Shown in pieces: positions 46,536-55,664 of a DNA stretch of 64,000 nucleotides (position 1 is its first letter; the number at the start of each line of letters is the position of its first letter). The DNA comes from Bin5 sp965232575 (GTDB lineage: Bacteria > Chloroflexota > Anaerolineae > Caldilineales > Caldilineaceae). The stretch lies in the NCBI GenBank assembly GCA_965232575.1, contig CBDDPZ010000008.1:1240001-1304000 (forward strand), written 5' to 3'. The notes under the pieces are model-generated. The model did not search any database. It was not told the DNA's origin and saw nothing but the letters and a program-made list of their open reading frames with translations. A program made the position numbers and the translations under genes.

Positions 46536-47552
46536 TCACTCCTCATTTCCGTCCTCATACAGATAACAAGCTACGGCATGGTCGCCTTCAACCGGGATGA
46601 GCGGCGGCTGCTCTGCGAGGCAGACGTCCATCCCGTGCGGGCAGCGCGGGTAAAATCGGCAGCCGCGGGTTGTCCCCTCCGCGCCCTGCATTCGCATCGT
46701 CTCTTCAGCCGGCAATCTGATATCCGTGTCCCACTTGACCTTCGGGTCCGGCACCGGGATCGAGTTGATCAACTCCTGCACATAGGGGTGCTGTGGGTTT
46801 TCGATAATTCTGCCGGTATCCCCTGTCTCGGCAGTGATGCCCTGGAACAGGACAATCATGTTGTCGCCGATCTGGTAGGCGGTTGAAAGGTCATGCGTGA
46901 TGTACAGGAAGGAGATGCCGTGCTCATCGCGCAGCCGCAGCATGATATCCAGGATCATGGCCCGCAGCGAAGCGTCAACCGCCGAAACCGGCTCATCCGC
47001 GACAATCAGCCGCGGGCGCAACAGGTAGGCCCGCGCCACCATCACCCGCTGCCGCTGTCCGCCGCTCAGCTGGTGGGGGTATTTCTCCAATATCTCATCA
47101 CCGCGCAATCCGACTACGTTGAGCGCGTCCTCGATCAGATCTCGTCTCTCTGCCTTGTCGCGGGCCAGGGCAAAATGGCGCATGACAAGGTTGAAAGTGT
47201 GCTGGATGCGAAAGAAGGGGTTGAAGACCTCATAGGGGTCCTGGAAGATGGCCTGGACCTCCTGGCGGTAGGTCATGCGCTGCCGGCGGTCCATTTGCGA
47301 GATATCAACGCCCTTGTAGAGGATCTGCCCCTGCGTCGGCGTGATAAAGCCGAGCACGAGATTGGCGAGAGTGGTCTTGCCGCTGCCGCTTTCACCCGCA
47401 ATCGTTGTGATATGGGCCGGCGATTCGTACAGGTCGAGGCTGAAGGAGTCCAGCGCCACCAAGGGCTGCTGCGAACTCAGGAAGCCGCCGCCAAACTCCA
47501 TCGAGGCGTCCCTGATCTGGAGAAGCGGTTCCGCCTTAGCAGTCTGGGTCAT
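46536..47552 (-). CDS. Oligopeptide-type ABC importer ATPase (OppF/DppF-like)
   Basis: 338 residues. Walker A GESGSGKTT (about 53), signature LSGGQRQRVMVARAYL (about 161), Walker B LIVADEPVSAVD and the C-terminal 'PQHPYVQELINSIPVPDP' plus the Opp-type extension with the cysteine-rich 'GCRFYPRCPHGMDVC', which in this subfamily binds an Fe-S cluster. It powers uptake of peptides or related solutes with the adjacent fused permease/ATPase, whose stop overlaps this start by four bases (ATGA). Confidence 0.93.
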   Translation of the reverse strand: MTQTAKAEPLLQIRDASMEFGGGFLSSQQPLVALDSFSLDLYESPAHITTIAGESGSGKTTLANLVLGFITPTQGQILYKGVDISQMDRRQRMTYRQEVQAIFQDPYEVFNPFFRIQHTFNLVMRHFALARDKAERRDLIEDALNVVGLRGDEILEKYPHQLSGGQRQRVMVARAYLLRPRLIVADEPVSAVDASLRAMILDIMLRLRDEHGISFLYITHDLSTAYQIGDNMIVLFQGITAETGDTGRIIENPQHPYVQELINSIPVPDPKVKWDTDIRLPAEETMRMQGAEGTTRGCRFYPRCPHGMDVCLAEQPPLIPVEGDHAVACYLYEDGNEE

Positions 47553-49528
47553 GCCTCTTCCAGCTCGATTAGGGAATGGCGCTCCGGCTCGTAGAGCCAG
47601 CAGGCCACCAGGTGGTCATCCTCTCTCTCCACCAGGTCCGGCCGGCGCTCGCGGCAAATCTGCTCGACATGCTTGCAGCGGAACTGGAAAATACAGCCGG
47701 GCGGTGGGTTGCGCAGGTCGTGCGTCAGTCCTTCCGTCACGTTCAAAGGCTTCCGCTCTTTGATCGACGGGATCGATTCGATCAGCAGTTGCGTGTACGG
47801 ATGCAGCGGCTCCGCAAAAGCCGATTCCACCGGCGCCACCTCGACCAGATTGCCTGCATACATAACCGCAATCCGGTCCACCAGTTGCGCCTGCAAGCCC
47901 ATGTCATGGCCGATCATAACCATCGAGACGCCCAACCGCTCCTTCACCTCCAGCAGCGTCTGCGCCACCACCCGCTGCACCACCACGTCCAGCGCGCTCG
48001 TCGGCTCGTCTGCGATGATCACCTGCGGGTTGAGCGCAATCGACATGGCAATGCAGACCCGCTGCTTCATGCCGCCGCTCAACTCGTGAGGGTACATGTT
48101 GATGACCCGCTCCGGCAACCCGACGTCATTCAGCAGGCCGAGGATACGCTCTTCAAGTTCCAAGCGACCGATGTTTTCATGGGCCAGGATTGCGTCGGCC
48201 ATCTGCTCGCGAATCGGCGTGACTGGGTTGAGCGAGTTCATGGCGCCCTGCGGCACCAGGGCCAGATCTTGCCAGCGCACCTCGCGCAACGCCTTCCCGG
48301 ACAGGCTGACCAGGTCCCGGTCTTCGATTCGTACCTCCCCCTGCACGATCCGGCCAGGCGGCTGCACGACCTGCAAAATGGCCATCGCCACTGTCGTCTT
48401 GCCGCAGCCGGATTCACCCACCAGGCCCAAGATTTCGCCCTTGCGCACATTGAAGTTGACACCGTTTGCGGCAATGACCTCACCGCGCGGCGTGAAATAA
48501 TGGACGTGCAGATCGTCCACTTCAAGGGCTGCATCCTCTTCGCCGTCAACACCGCTACCCTTGTGCTCGACGGCCGGCGCCTCTCCCTCCGCCCTACGCT
48601 CACGTCGCGACGAGCTGAACTGCCGGATGCGCGGGTTGGCGATCTCATCCAGCCCAATCGTCATCAGAAAGAAGCCAACGAAAATGACCATCAGGATGAT
48701 GATCGGCGGCAGCCACCACCATACCAGGCCCCGTACCAGCGCCGCGTTGGTCGTCGCCTGGTTGATGATTAGCCCCAGCGAGGGCACGCGCGTCGGGCCC
48801 AATCCCAGCACCTCCAGCCCGGTCGCGCCCAGGATCGCCACCGAAATGCCCCCGGTAAGGCTGGCCGCCAGCCACGGCAGCATGTTGGGCAGCATCTCCA
48901 CGAACATGATCTCCAGCGCCGGCGCGCCCGAAAGATGCGCCATCCGCACGTAGCTGCGTTCGCGCAAAGTAAGTATCTGCGAGCGCACCAGGCGAGTCGG
49001 TCCGGGCCAGGCAAATGCCGCCAGGATCAGCGCCATCGCCGTCGTGTCGGTCATCTGCACGTAGGAGGCGATCACAACCAGCACGACCAGCGCCGGGATC
49101 GTTACCGCCGAGTCACTGAGCGTGCGGATCACGTGGTCCCACCATCCCCCAACGTAGCCCGCCACCGAACCGAGTACCATGCCGATGCCCATGCCGATGA
49201 TCGCCGCTAGAAACCCGACCTTGAGCGACGAAGGTGTAGCCAAAATCAACTGCGCCAGCATATCGCGCCCGTTACTCTCGGTCCCTAAGGGGTGTTCCGG
49301 CAGGCCCCCCTCCTCCCACACCGGCGGCTTGTTCAGCGGCCCGGCTCCGGTATAGGCCAGATCAGTGTCCCAGAAGAGGGGGCCGAGCAAGCCGAACAGC
49401 AAAATCAGCAGGACGATACCAACGCCCAGCAGGAACTTGAAGTTCAGCCACGGGGAGTCCCACGTATTCAACCCCCAGCCGCGCGCCGGGGTGGTTGCTT
49501 CTTCAACGGTTCGTTGTCCGACAGCCAA
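47549..49528 (-). CDS. Fused permease-ATPase (DppC-DppD-like) of an oligopeptide importer
   Basis: 659 residues. Residues of about 1-320 form a DppC/OppC permease: first helix near 33-55, then 'HPLGTESNGRDMLAQLILATPSSLKVGFLAAIIGMGIGMVLGSVAGYVGGWWD' and the EAA-loop region 'ERSYVRMAHLSGAPALEIMFVEMLPNM', with helices continuing to about 315. A charged linker (about 320-350) joins an OppD-type ATPase: GESGCGKTT (about 385), 'LSGGMKQRVCIAMSIAL' (about 497), 'VIIADEPTSALD' and the cysteine-containing C-terminal 'PPGCIFQFRCKHVEQIC'. Most operons encode these as two genes; here there is one reading frame without a stop between them. Confidence 0.93.
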   Translation of the reverse strand: MAVGQRTVEEATTPARGWGLNTWDSPWLNFKFLLGVGIVLLILLFGLLGPLFWDTDLAYTGAGPLNKPPVWEEGGLPEHPLGTESNGRDMLAQLILATPSSLKVGFLAAIIGMGIGMVLGSVAGYVGGWWDHVIRTLSDSAVTIPALVVLVVIASYVQMTDTTAMALILAAFAWPGPTRLVRSQILTLRERSYVRMAHLSGAPALEIMFVEMLPNMLPWLAASLTGGISVAILGATGLEVLGLGPTRVPSLGLIINQATTNAALVRGLVWWWLPPIIILMVIFVGFFLMTIGLDEIANPRIRQFSSSRRERRAEGEAPAVEHKGSGVDGEEDAALEVDDLHVHYFTPRGEVIAANGVNFNVRKGEILGLVGESGCGKTTVAMAILQVVQPPGRIVQGEVRIEDRDLVSLSGKALREVRWQDLALVPQGAMNSLNPVTPIREQMADAILAHENIGRLELEERILGLLNDVGLPERVINMYPHELSGGMKQRVCIAMSIALNPQVIIADEPTSALDVVVQRVVAQTLLEVKERLGVSMVMIGHDMGLQAQLVDRIAVMYAGNLVEVAPVESAFAEPLHPYTQLLIESIPSIKERKPLNVTEGLTHDLRNPPPGCIFQFRCKHVEQICRERRPDLVEREDDHLVACWLYEPERHSLIELEEA

Positions 49529-49549
49529 TGGTATTTGCGGTTTCTTGCC

Positions 49550-50566
49550 TTAGCGCATGTTCCTTTTGTAGGTAATGCGCGGGTCGATAAAGGGATAAAG
49601 CAGGTCGAGCAGGAAAACGCTCGTTGCCGTCACCATGATAATCAGATTAGCGATCGCCTGTGTCACCGTATAGTCCTGCGAGATGATCGCTTGGTAAAGA
49701 GTGTAACCGGTCCCCGGATAAGCGAAGATGAATTCAACCAAAATGGACCCGCTGATCAGCCCGCCCAGGCCCAACGCCAGCGCCGTCAGCGCCGGCAGGA
49801 TCGCGTTACGCACACCATACCGGAAGAAAATGCGCGTCGGCGACAGCCCTTTTACCTGCGCCAGCAGAAAGTAGTCCTCGTTGTTGACGCTGATCATCAG
49901 CCCCCGCATGCCCAGCGCCCAGCCGCCCATCGAGGTCAGCACAATCGACACCACCGGCAGAATCGCATGGGTGAGCACATTCTTGATGAATGGCAGGTTC
50001 CATCCCGGGTCCACTCGGCGCGAATAGGCCCCCGTTGCCGGCAGCCAGTCCAGTTCAAATGCCACCAGATAGATCAGCATAATGCCGAACATGAAGTAGG
50101 GGATCGCAGTAAAGGTCAAGCTGCTGGGCAGGATCAGCTGCAACCATCGCGGTGTGCGCCGCCAGCCCATCAGCGAGCCGATGGTCACGCCAATCGAAAA
50201 GGACAGCACGGTTGCCACGGCCAACAGACCCAGCGACCACGGCAGTGCATCGCTGACCATGGTCCACGCTTCGGTTGGGAAGTGCGACAGCGAATATCCG
50301 AAATTGAGCCGGAACACGTTGCCCCAATAGCGAAAATACTGTACATGAATCGGGGCATCCAGCCCGAAGCGAGCCTTCCAGCTCTCGATCAACTTGTCGG
50401 CGTTCTCAATGTAACCCGCATCAATCGAAAGGCGGCCCACCATCTCGCTCACGGGATCGCCCGGCGCCAGACGCGGGATCACGAAGATCAACGTAGACCC
50501 CAACCAGATGGTCAGGAGATACATCAGAAAACGCTGCAGAACGTACTCTCTGGTCAAACCGCGCAT
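49550..50566 (-). CDS. Oligopeptide-type ABC importer permease (DppB-like)
   Basis: 338 residues with six membrane helices. Family features: N-terminal 'YVLQRFLMYLLTIWLGSTLIFVIPRLAPGDPV', the 'FGLDAPIHVQYFRYWGNVFRLNFGYSL' periplasmic segment, the EAA loop 'YFLLAQVKGLSPTRIFFRYGVRNAILPALTALAL' and the C-terminal 'ILVEFIFAYPGTGYTLYQAI...DLLYPFIDPRI'. It partners the fused permease to form the membrane channel. A CACTGACCACTGACC-type repeat lies 16 bases upstream. Confidence 0.94.
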   Translation of the reverse strand: MRGLTREYVLQRFLMYLLTIWLGSTLIFVIPRLAPGDPVSEMVGRLSIDAGYIENADKLIESWKARFGLDAPIHVQYFRYWGNVFRLNFGYSLSHFPTEAWTMVSDALPWSLGLLAVATVLSFSIGVTIGSLMGWRRTPRWLQLILPSSLTFTAIPYFMFGIMLIYLVAFELDWLPATGAYSRRVDPGWNLPFIKNVLTHAILPVVSIVLTSMGGWALGMRGLMISVNNEDYFLLAQVKGLSPTRIFFRYGVRNAILPALTALALGLGGLISGSILVEFIFAYPGTGYTLYQAIISQDYTVTQAIANLIIMVTATSVFLLDLLYPFIDPRITYKRNMR

Positions 50567-50581
50567 AAGCAGAATTTCATA

Positions 50582-50627
50582 GGTCAGTGGCCAGCGCTGT
50601 TACTGACCACTGACCACTAACCACTGA
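50582..50627. repeat. ACTG-type repeat in front of dppB-like gene
   Basis: Contains CACTGACCACTGACCACT, as does the copy at 58498-58540. It lies between the binding-protein stop and the permease start. Confidence 0.65.
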
Positions 50628-50629
50628 AT

Positions 50630-52441
50630 TTACTTGCTCGTCGATTCAATCTCCGGCAGGATACCCACGAAGCTGGGGCACCAGATCACCGGCCGCTGAT
50701 AGTAGTTGTCGATCGTCGGCCAGTTCGTCCAATAAGTGGTATTGAAGGGCACCAGTTTCTTGGACTGGGCTGTCGGAATCGCCGGGATCTCGTCGTAGTA
50801 GATCTCCAGGGCTCGTGCCGTAAGCTCGAACAACAATGGATCGTCCCAACCCAACTCGCTAATCTGGTCAACCAGTTCAGTGAACTCGGCATTATGCCAG
50901 CGGAAGCGATTGGAGTGAGGCAGCTGGTGGCGTTCGCCTGCGGGGGGCACTTCATCGGCGCGAAGTGTGCGCAGCGTATTCCACGGCTCCACGATCGAGC
51001 CGCAGGTCTGCCAGCCGCTCTGTGTCTCGTAGTTGCCCGTGTCCAGGTATTCGACCCAGGTGCCGCCGATAAGGTTCACTTTGACGGCATTGATGCCGAA
51101 GCGCTGCAGTTGCTCGGCGAAGACATCGGCGACGCGTTCCAGTTCGCTGATGCCTTCGTAGACCTGGATCTCAAGGCTCAGTTCTTCGCCGTCCTTCTCC
51201 CAGTAGTCACCCGACTTTTCATAACCTTTGGCGAGAAGGATCTCCTCGGCTGCGGCCAGGTTGGGCTGGGTGAACTTGGCGATCGTCTCGGCCGGCACCA
51301 GGTCGGCGAACTTCTGCATCGAGGGGTAGAGCGGGAACGGATAGGGGCCCATGATCGAGGTGCCTTCATAGGCGATATCGATGATCTGCTGGCGGTCCAT
51401 CACGTAGTTGAGGACCCAGCGCATATCCTTGTCGTTCCACGGCTCGATCGAGTTGTTGACCGTGAGGCTGCGCGCACATGGATCGGGCCAGACAAACGGC
51501 ATCTCATCCTGGAACGCAATCCAGTTGGGATTCTGCGCCACCAATGCCTGGAACGAGCCGAATGTGATGTCGTGCAGGCCGTCATAGTCATCCTCAATCG
51601 CCGTCGCCAGGCGGACTTCCTCGGTGCCGGTGTAGGACATAACCAGTTTCTTCGGCTCTGGCAGCTTCTTCAGACCGATTTCGGCAGCCCACCAGTTGTC
51701 GTTGCGCACCCAGATCGTTTCGTTCTCAGTGACCTTGGCCAGCTTGTAGGGACCGGTACCCATCGGCAACCCCTTCTCCAGGTCGAAATTCTTGAAAGTC
51801 GCCGGGTCTTCCACGTTTTCCCAGATATGCTTGGGGACAAAATAGTCGACGCCGCAAATGTTATCGGAGAAACGTTCCAGTTTGAAACGCACATTCGGTT
51901 TCTTAAGGTTGTAGATGACCGTCAGATCATCCACCTTCTCAACCGACTCGATCCATTCCTGGTAAGCGAAATGCTGGCCGAGCGCATCGTTGTTCATCTG
52001 CAGCTCGGTCGAAAAGATGATATCGTCGGCCGTGAACGGCGTACCGTCTTGCCAGGTGATGCCAGCGCGCAATTTGAGCGTCCAAACGGAATGATCTTCG
52101 TTGGGGGTCAGGGACTCTGCCAGCCAGTTCTCGATTTCGCCGCTGCCGTAGTTCAACAACGTCAGCACATCCGAAAACTCCGTATAGCCCCACCCGACAG
52201 CACTGCCGCGCACGTAGGGGTTCCAGTTATCACCCCCCTGCAGCGGGCTCGTCCGGTCCAGGATCACCGTCTCCTCGCGCGAGGCATTGAGATAGTCCTC
52301 CGTCGTGCCCATCTCCTCCGTCTGGCTCTCGCTCTCTGCAACCGGCGCCTCCGCGGCCGCAGGCTCTTCCGGAGCCCCGCACGCCGCCAGCAAGACAGCA
52401 AACAACAGCAGGAGTACCGTCAATCGATAAAGCAGTTTCAT
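50630..52441 (-). CDS. Solute-binding lipoprotein, family 5 (oligopeptide type)
   Basis: 603 residues. A lipoprotein signal 'LLLLFAVLLAACG' (Cys near 21) is followed by an acidic Ala/Glu-rich linker, then the large family-5 domain: 'WNPYVRGSAVGW', 'LAESLTPNEDHSVWTLKLRAGITWQDGTPFTADDIIFS' (family signature), 'YNLKKPNVRFK', 'GTGPYKLAKV' and 'WNDKDMRWVLNYVMDRQQIIDIAYEG'. It captures a peptide or peptide-like solute outside the membrane for the downstream importer. ATG 52441 has AAGGAG 6 bases upstream. First gene of the four-part importer operon (binding protein, permease, permease-ATPase, ATPase). Confidence 0.95.
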   Translation of the reverse strand: MKLLYRLTVLLLLFAVLLAACGAPEEPAAAEAPVAESESQTEEMGTTEDYLNASREETVILDRTSPLQGGDNWNPYVRGSAVGWGYTEFSDVLTLLNYGSGEIENWLAESLTPNEDHSVWTLKLRAGITWQDGTPFTADDIIFSTELQMNNDALGQHFAYQEWIESVEKVDDLTVIYNLKKPNVRFKLERFSDNICGVDYFVPKHIWENVEDPATFKNFDLEKGLPMGTGPYKLAKVTENETIWVRNDNWWAAEIGLKKLPEPKKLVMSYTGTEEVRLATAIEDDYDGLHDITFGSFQALVAQNPNWIAFQDEMPFVWPDPCARSLTVNNSIEPWNDKDMRWVLNYVMDRQQIIDIAYEGTSIMGPYPFPLYPSMQKFADLVPAETIAKFTQPNLAAAEEILLAKGYEKSGDYWEKDGEELSLEIQVYEGISELERVADVFAEQLQRFGINAVKVNLIGGTWVEYLDTGNYETQSGWQTCGSIVEPWNTLRTLRADEVPPAGERHQLPHSNRFRWHNAEFTELVDQISELGWDDPLLFELTARALEIYYDEIPAIPTAQSKKLVPFNTTYWTNWPTIDNYYQRPVIWCPSFVGILPEIESTSK

Positions 52442-52735
52442 GCTACGCTCCTTGTTTGAACAGTGATATTAAGTTGGAGGAATCGACTCTGGAATCTGAC
52501 AGTCCGCCTTCAGAGAAGACAGGCAGTGATGCGTGAAAAGTGGACAGTCGTTACGTCCGGTCACCGCGTTCTGGTGGCTTGGAACTGCGGGACAAGACGT
52601 CCCGCTTGCAACAAGGAAGTCTTGCCAGGTACAACTGTCGAAGGAGAGGGCGCGTTGAGGAGGGGGAGAGAAAACCGGAGGAGAGGAGGAGGAAAGGGTC
52701 CTCACTCCCCGCTCCTCTCCCCTCGCTGCTCAAAC
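52442..52735. other. Intergenic region with two hairpins
   Basis: About 290 bases. A 7-base perfect hairpin (52587-52593 with 52599-52605, loop AAGAC) and a purine-rich 9-base stem (52680-52688 with 52712-52720). The second lies just after the ATPase stop and could terminate that minus-strand gene. No gene seen. Confidence 0.45.
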
Positions 52736-53842
<1,107 letters not shown>

Positions 53843-54776
53843 TTTGCTCCTTTGCTCCTTTGGTGAAGATTGGGCCCACCTACCTCACTGGCATCGGATG
53901 CGGGTGAGCCGGATGCACTCTCTTCTCTGCGGCAGAACTGTTCGGTCGCGCAGGCGGGGGCGAGCACTTACTCCTTTCCGCCTGGCGGGACTCGTTGCCA
54001 AAACCGTCCACAAAGAGGAAAGCGTGACAATGGATAATGCTGCGATTCAGCGCAAGCCGAAAAACGTCTTAGGGACGATGCAACCGCAGATTGGCGGTAG
54101 CAACACACCGCGGCACGCGACACGTACATCCAGGATAGACGAATAGGAGTTGACGGCGGCCAATTCACCGTGCTGGCGGTCAGCAGCCGCAACCAAAAAT
54201 AAGAACTTAGCGGACGGGCGCAGTATAGCACGCTCGAAACGCGCAGGCAAATTGCCGAAATCGGCCTGCGACGCCCTCAAAATCAGCTCCCGAATCTAAC
54301 TGAGACGAGCGAATGTGCCTCTCTCTTCTCCACCCTCTCCTAATCCTTTGGGCGGTCGGCCGCAAGCGGCCTTCCTTGTGCGGGGGAAACCCCCCGCAAC
54401 GCTCCCCTCTCTGCAAGCTCCTTCCTTCGTGGACAATTGGAACAATTGAGGCGAGCCACCTTTGCCTACCAGCCCGCGCCGTCTCTGGCCGCTATCCACT
54501 ACAGTCTTATCAATCACATAAAGTCTGAACTGAATACTCACCAAACCGCCCCAAATGAGAGGGGTAACAGAAAATTTAGAACTGACTACTAAAAACTGAT
54601 TAAAATCTTGCCCTTTACACGCCCGCTGTGGTACTTTCTGCTCTATGGTCGCCAGACACCGATCCAAGCAGCCCCAGACATCCTCCACGATCTTACCCGG
54701 CCTCGCCGGTTGCTCTTTGCTCCATGCCCGCGACAAGGGCCAGGCCATCGACAAAACAATCCGCCCGGACCCGGCG
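53843..54776. other. Long intergenic region with hairpins
   Basis: About 930 bases with no gene I can support. Two adjacent perfect hairpins: GGCCGC with GCGGCC (54358-54371, loop AA) and TGCGGGGG with CCCCCGCA (54379-54398). A short ACTG-type repeat lies at 54579-54600. An N-terminally extended clpS start (54645) would use part of it. Confidence 0.5.
54579..54600. repeat. Short ACTG-type repeat upstream of clpS
   Basis: ACTGACTACTAAAAACTGAT is similar to the core of repeat B and to 57907-57930. Confidence 0.5.
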
Positions 54777-55085
54777 ATGGCCGCCCAGACCGGCACCGAT
54801 CCCGATGTGGATACCACGGTCGACACCGCCCGAGAAGAGCCGTGGACCATTCTCGTCCATAACGATGATGTGACCCCCTACGAATTCGTCGTCGATACGC
54901 TTGGCCACATCTTCAGCCTGTCCACCGAAATCGCGGAAACCGTCACCTGGGAGGCGCATTCGAAAGGGGTGGCCCCGGTCTGCTCCCGTCCTCAGTCCGA
55001 GGCAAAACGGCTGATCAGCGACGCCCACACCTTGGCCCGCGCCGCCGGCTACCCCCTCACATTCTCGATGGAACCGAAATCGTGA
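54777..55085 (+). CDS. clpS: ATP-dependent Clp protease adaptor ClpS
   Basis: 102 residues from ATG 54777. ClpS hands proteins with N-end-rule residues to ClpAP. Signature 'PWTILVHNDDVTPYEFVVDTLGHIF', with the Asn-Asp-Asp binding loop, and 'AETVTWEAHSKGVAPVC', with the His that contacts the N-terminal amine. The last helix ends 'LARAAGYPLTFSMEP'. A start at 54645 would add 44 residues without family resemblance, so the internal ATG is preferred, although its ribosome site is weak. The stop overlaps the GTG of the next gene (GTGA). No clpA is in the window. Confidence 0.9.
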   Translation: MAAQTGTDPDVDTTVDTAREEPWTILVHNDDVTPYEFVVDTLGHIFSLSTEIAETVTWEAHSKGVAPVCSRPQSEAKRLISDAHTLARAAGYPLTFSMEPKS

Positions 55086-55603
55086 CAGTCCACGACCCGC
55101 TCGCCCCCCATTCACACGAGCCCAATCCCTTGCCGCCGTCCCCCGACGCCGACCTGACCGTTCATCTGCCGGATGGGTCCGCCCGCCGCATCGCCCCGGC
55201 AGCTCTGCGCAGCCTCAATTTCGTCCCGGCTGGCCGTCTCCCTGAGCACGCAGCGAGCGCAAAACAGGTAACCGTGCCAGACTGCTACATCGTCTCCACC
55301 GGCCACGGCACGTCGGGACCCTTTGCCTTCACCGGCCTGCGCCTTCTCGATCTCGTCGACCTGCTTTGGACCGGCGACTGGGGGCAAGTGGAAGTGGTCA
55401 GCGCTGACGGCTTCGGCACGCGCGCGTTGCGGGCCGAGCTAGCCGGACCCACACAGCGGCCGGTCATTCTCGCCCATACGCTCGAGGGCCGGCCTCTCTC
55501 GCGGGCCGATGGCCTCGTCCGTCTCATCGTTCCCAGCGAAACCGACGACGCTCTGCGGCAGGTCAAATGGGTAGCGCACGTGCGCATCATTTCGGACAGA
55601 TAA
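55082..55603 (+). CDS. Sulfite-oxidase-like molybdopterin-binding domain protein
   Basis: 173 residues, GTG start overlapping the clpS stop. It resembles the oxidoreductase molybdopterin-binding domain of the sulfite oxidase/YedY superfamily: 'FTGLRLLDLVDLL', 'VEVVSADGFGTRALRAELAG', 'PVILAHTLEGRPLSRADGLVRLIVPSE' and 'QVKWVAHVRI'. It is short, and the cofactor-ligating cysteine expected in full enzymes is not obvious (a cysteine occurs in 'VPDCYIVSTGHG', near where the domain starts). It may therefore bind cofactor weakly or be a divergent member. The first 25 residues are Pro/His-rich. Confidence 0.75.
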   Translation: MTVHDPLAPHSHEPNPLPPSPDADLTVHLPDGSARRIAPAALRSLNFVPAGRLPEHAASAKQVTVPDCYIVSTGHGTSGPFAFTGLRLLDLVDLLWTGDWGQVEVVSADGFGTRALRAELAGPTQRPVILAHTLEGRPLSRADGLVRLIVPSETDDALRQVKWVAHVRIISDR

Positions 55604-55664
55604 CAGGTTTCACTCGCCCGCCGCAGAACACCGTCAGTTGCTCCCACCTTCAGGAACTTCTACG

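Noticed and set aside
53844..54146. Gene in the gap between the UgpC-type ATPase and clpS
   Set aside because: The frame has arginine-rich, non-conserved composition and no ribosome site; treated as non-coding.
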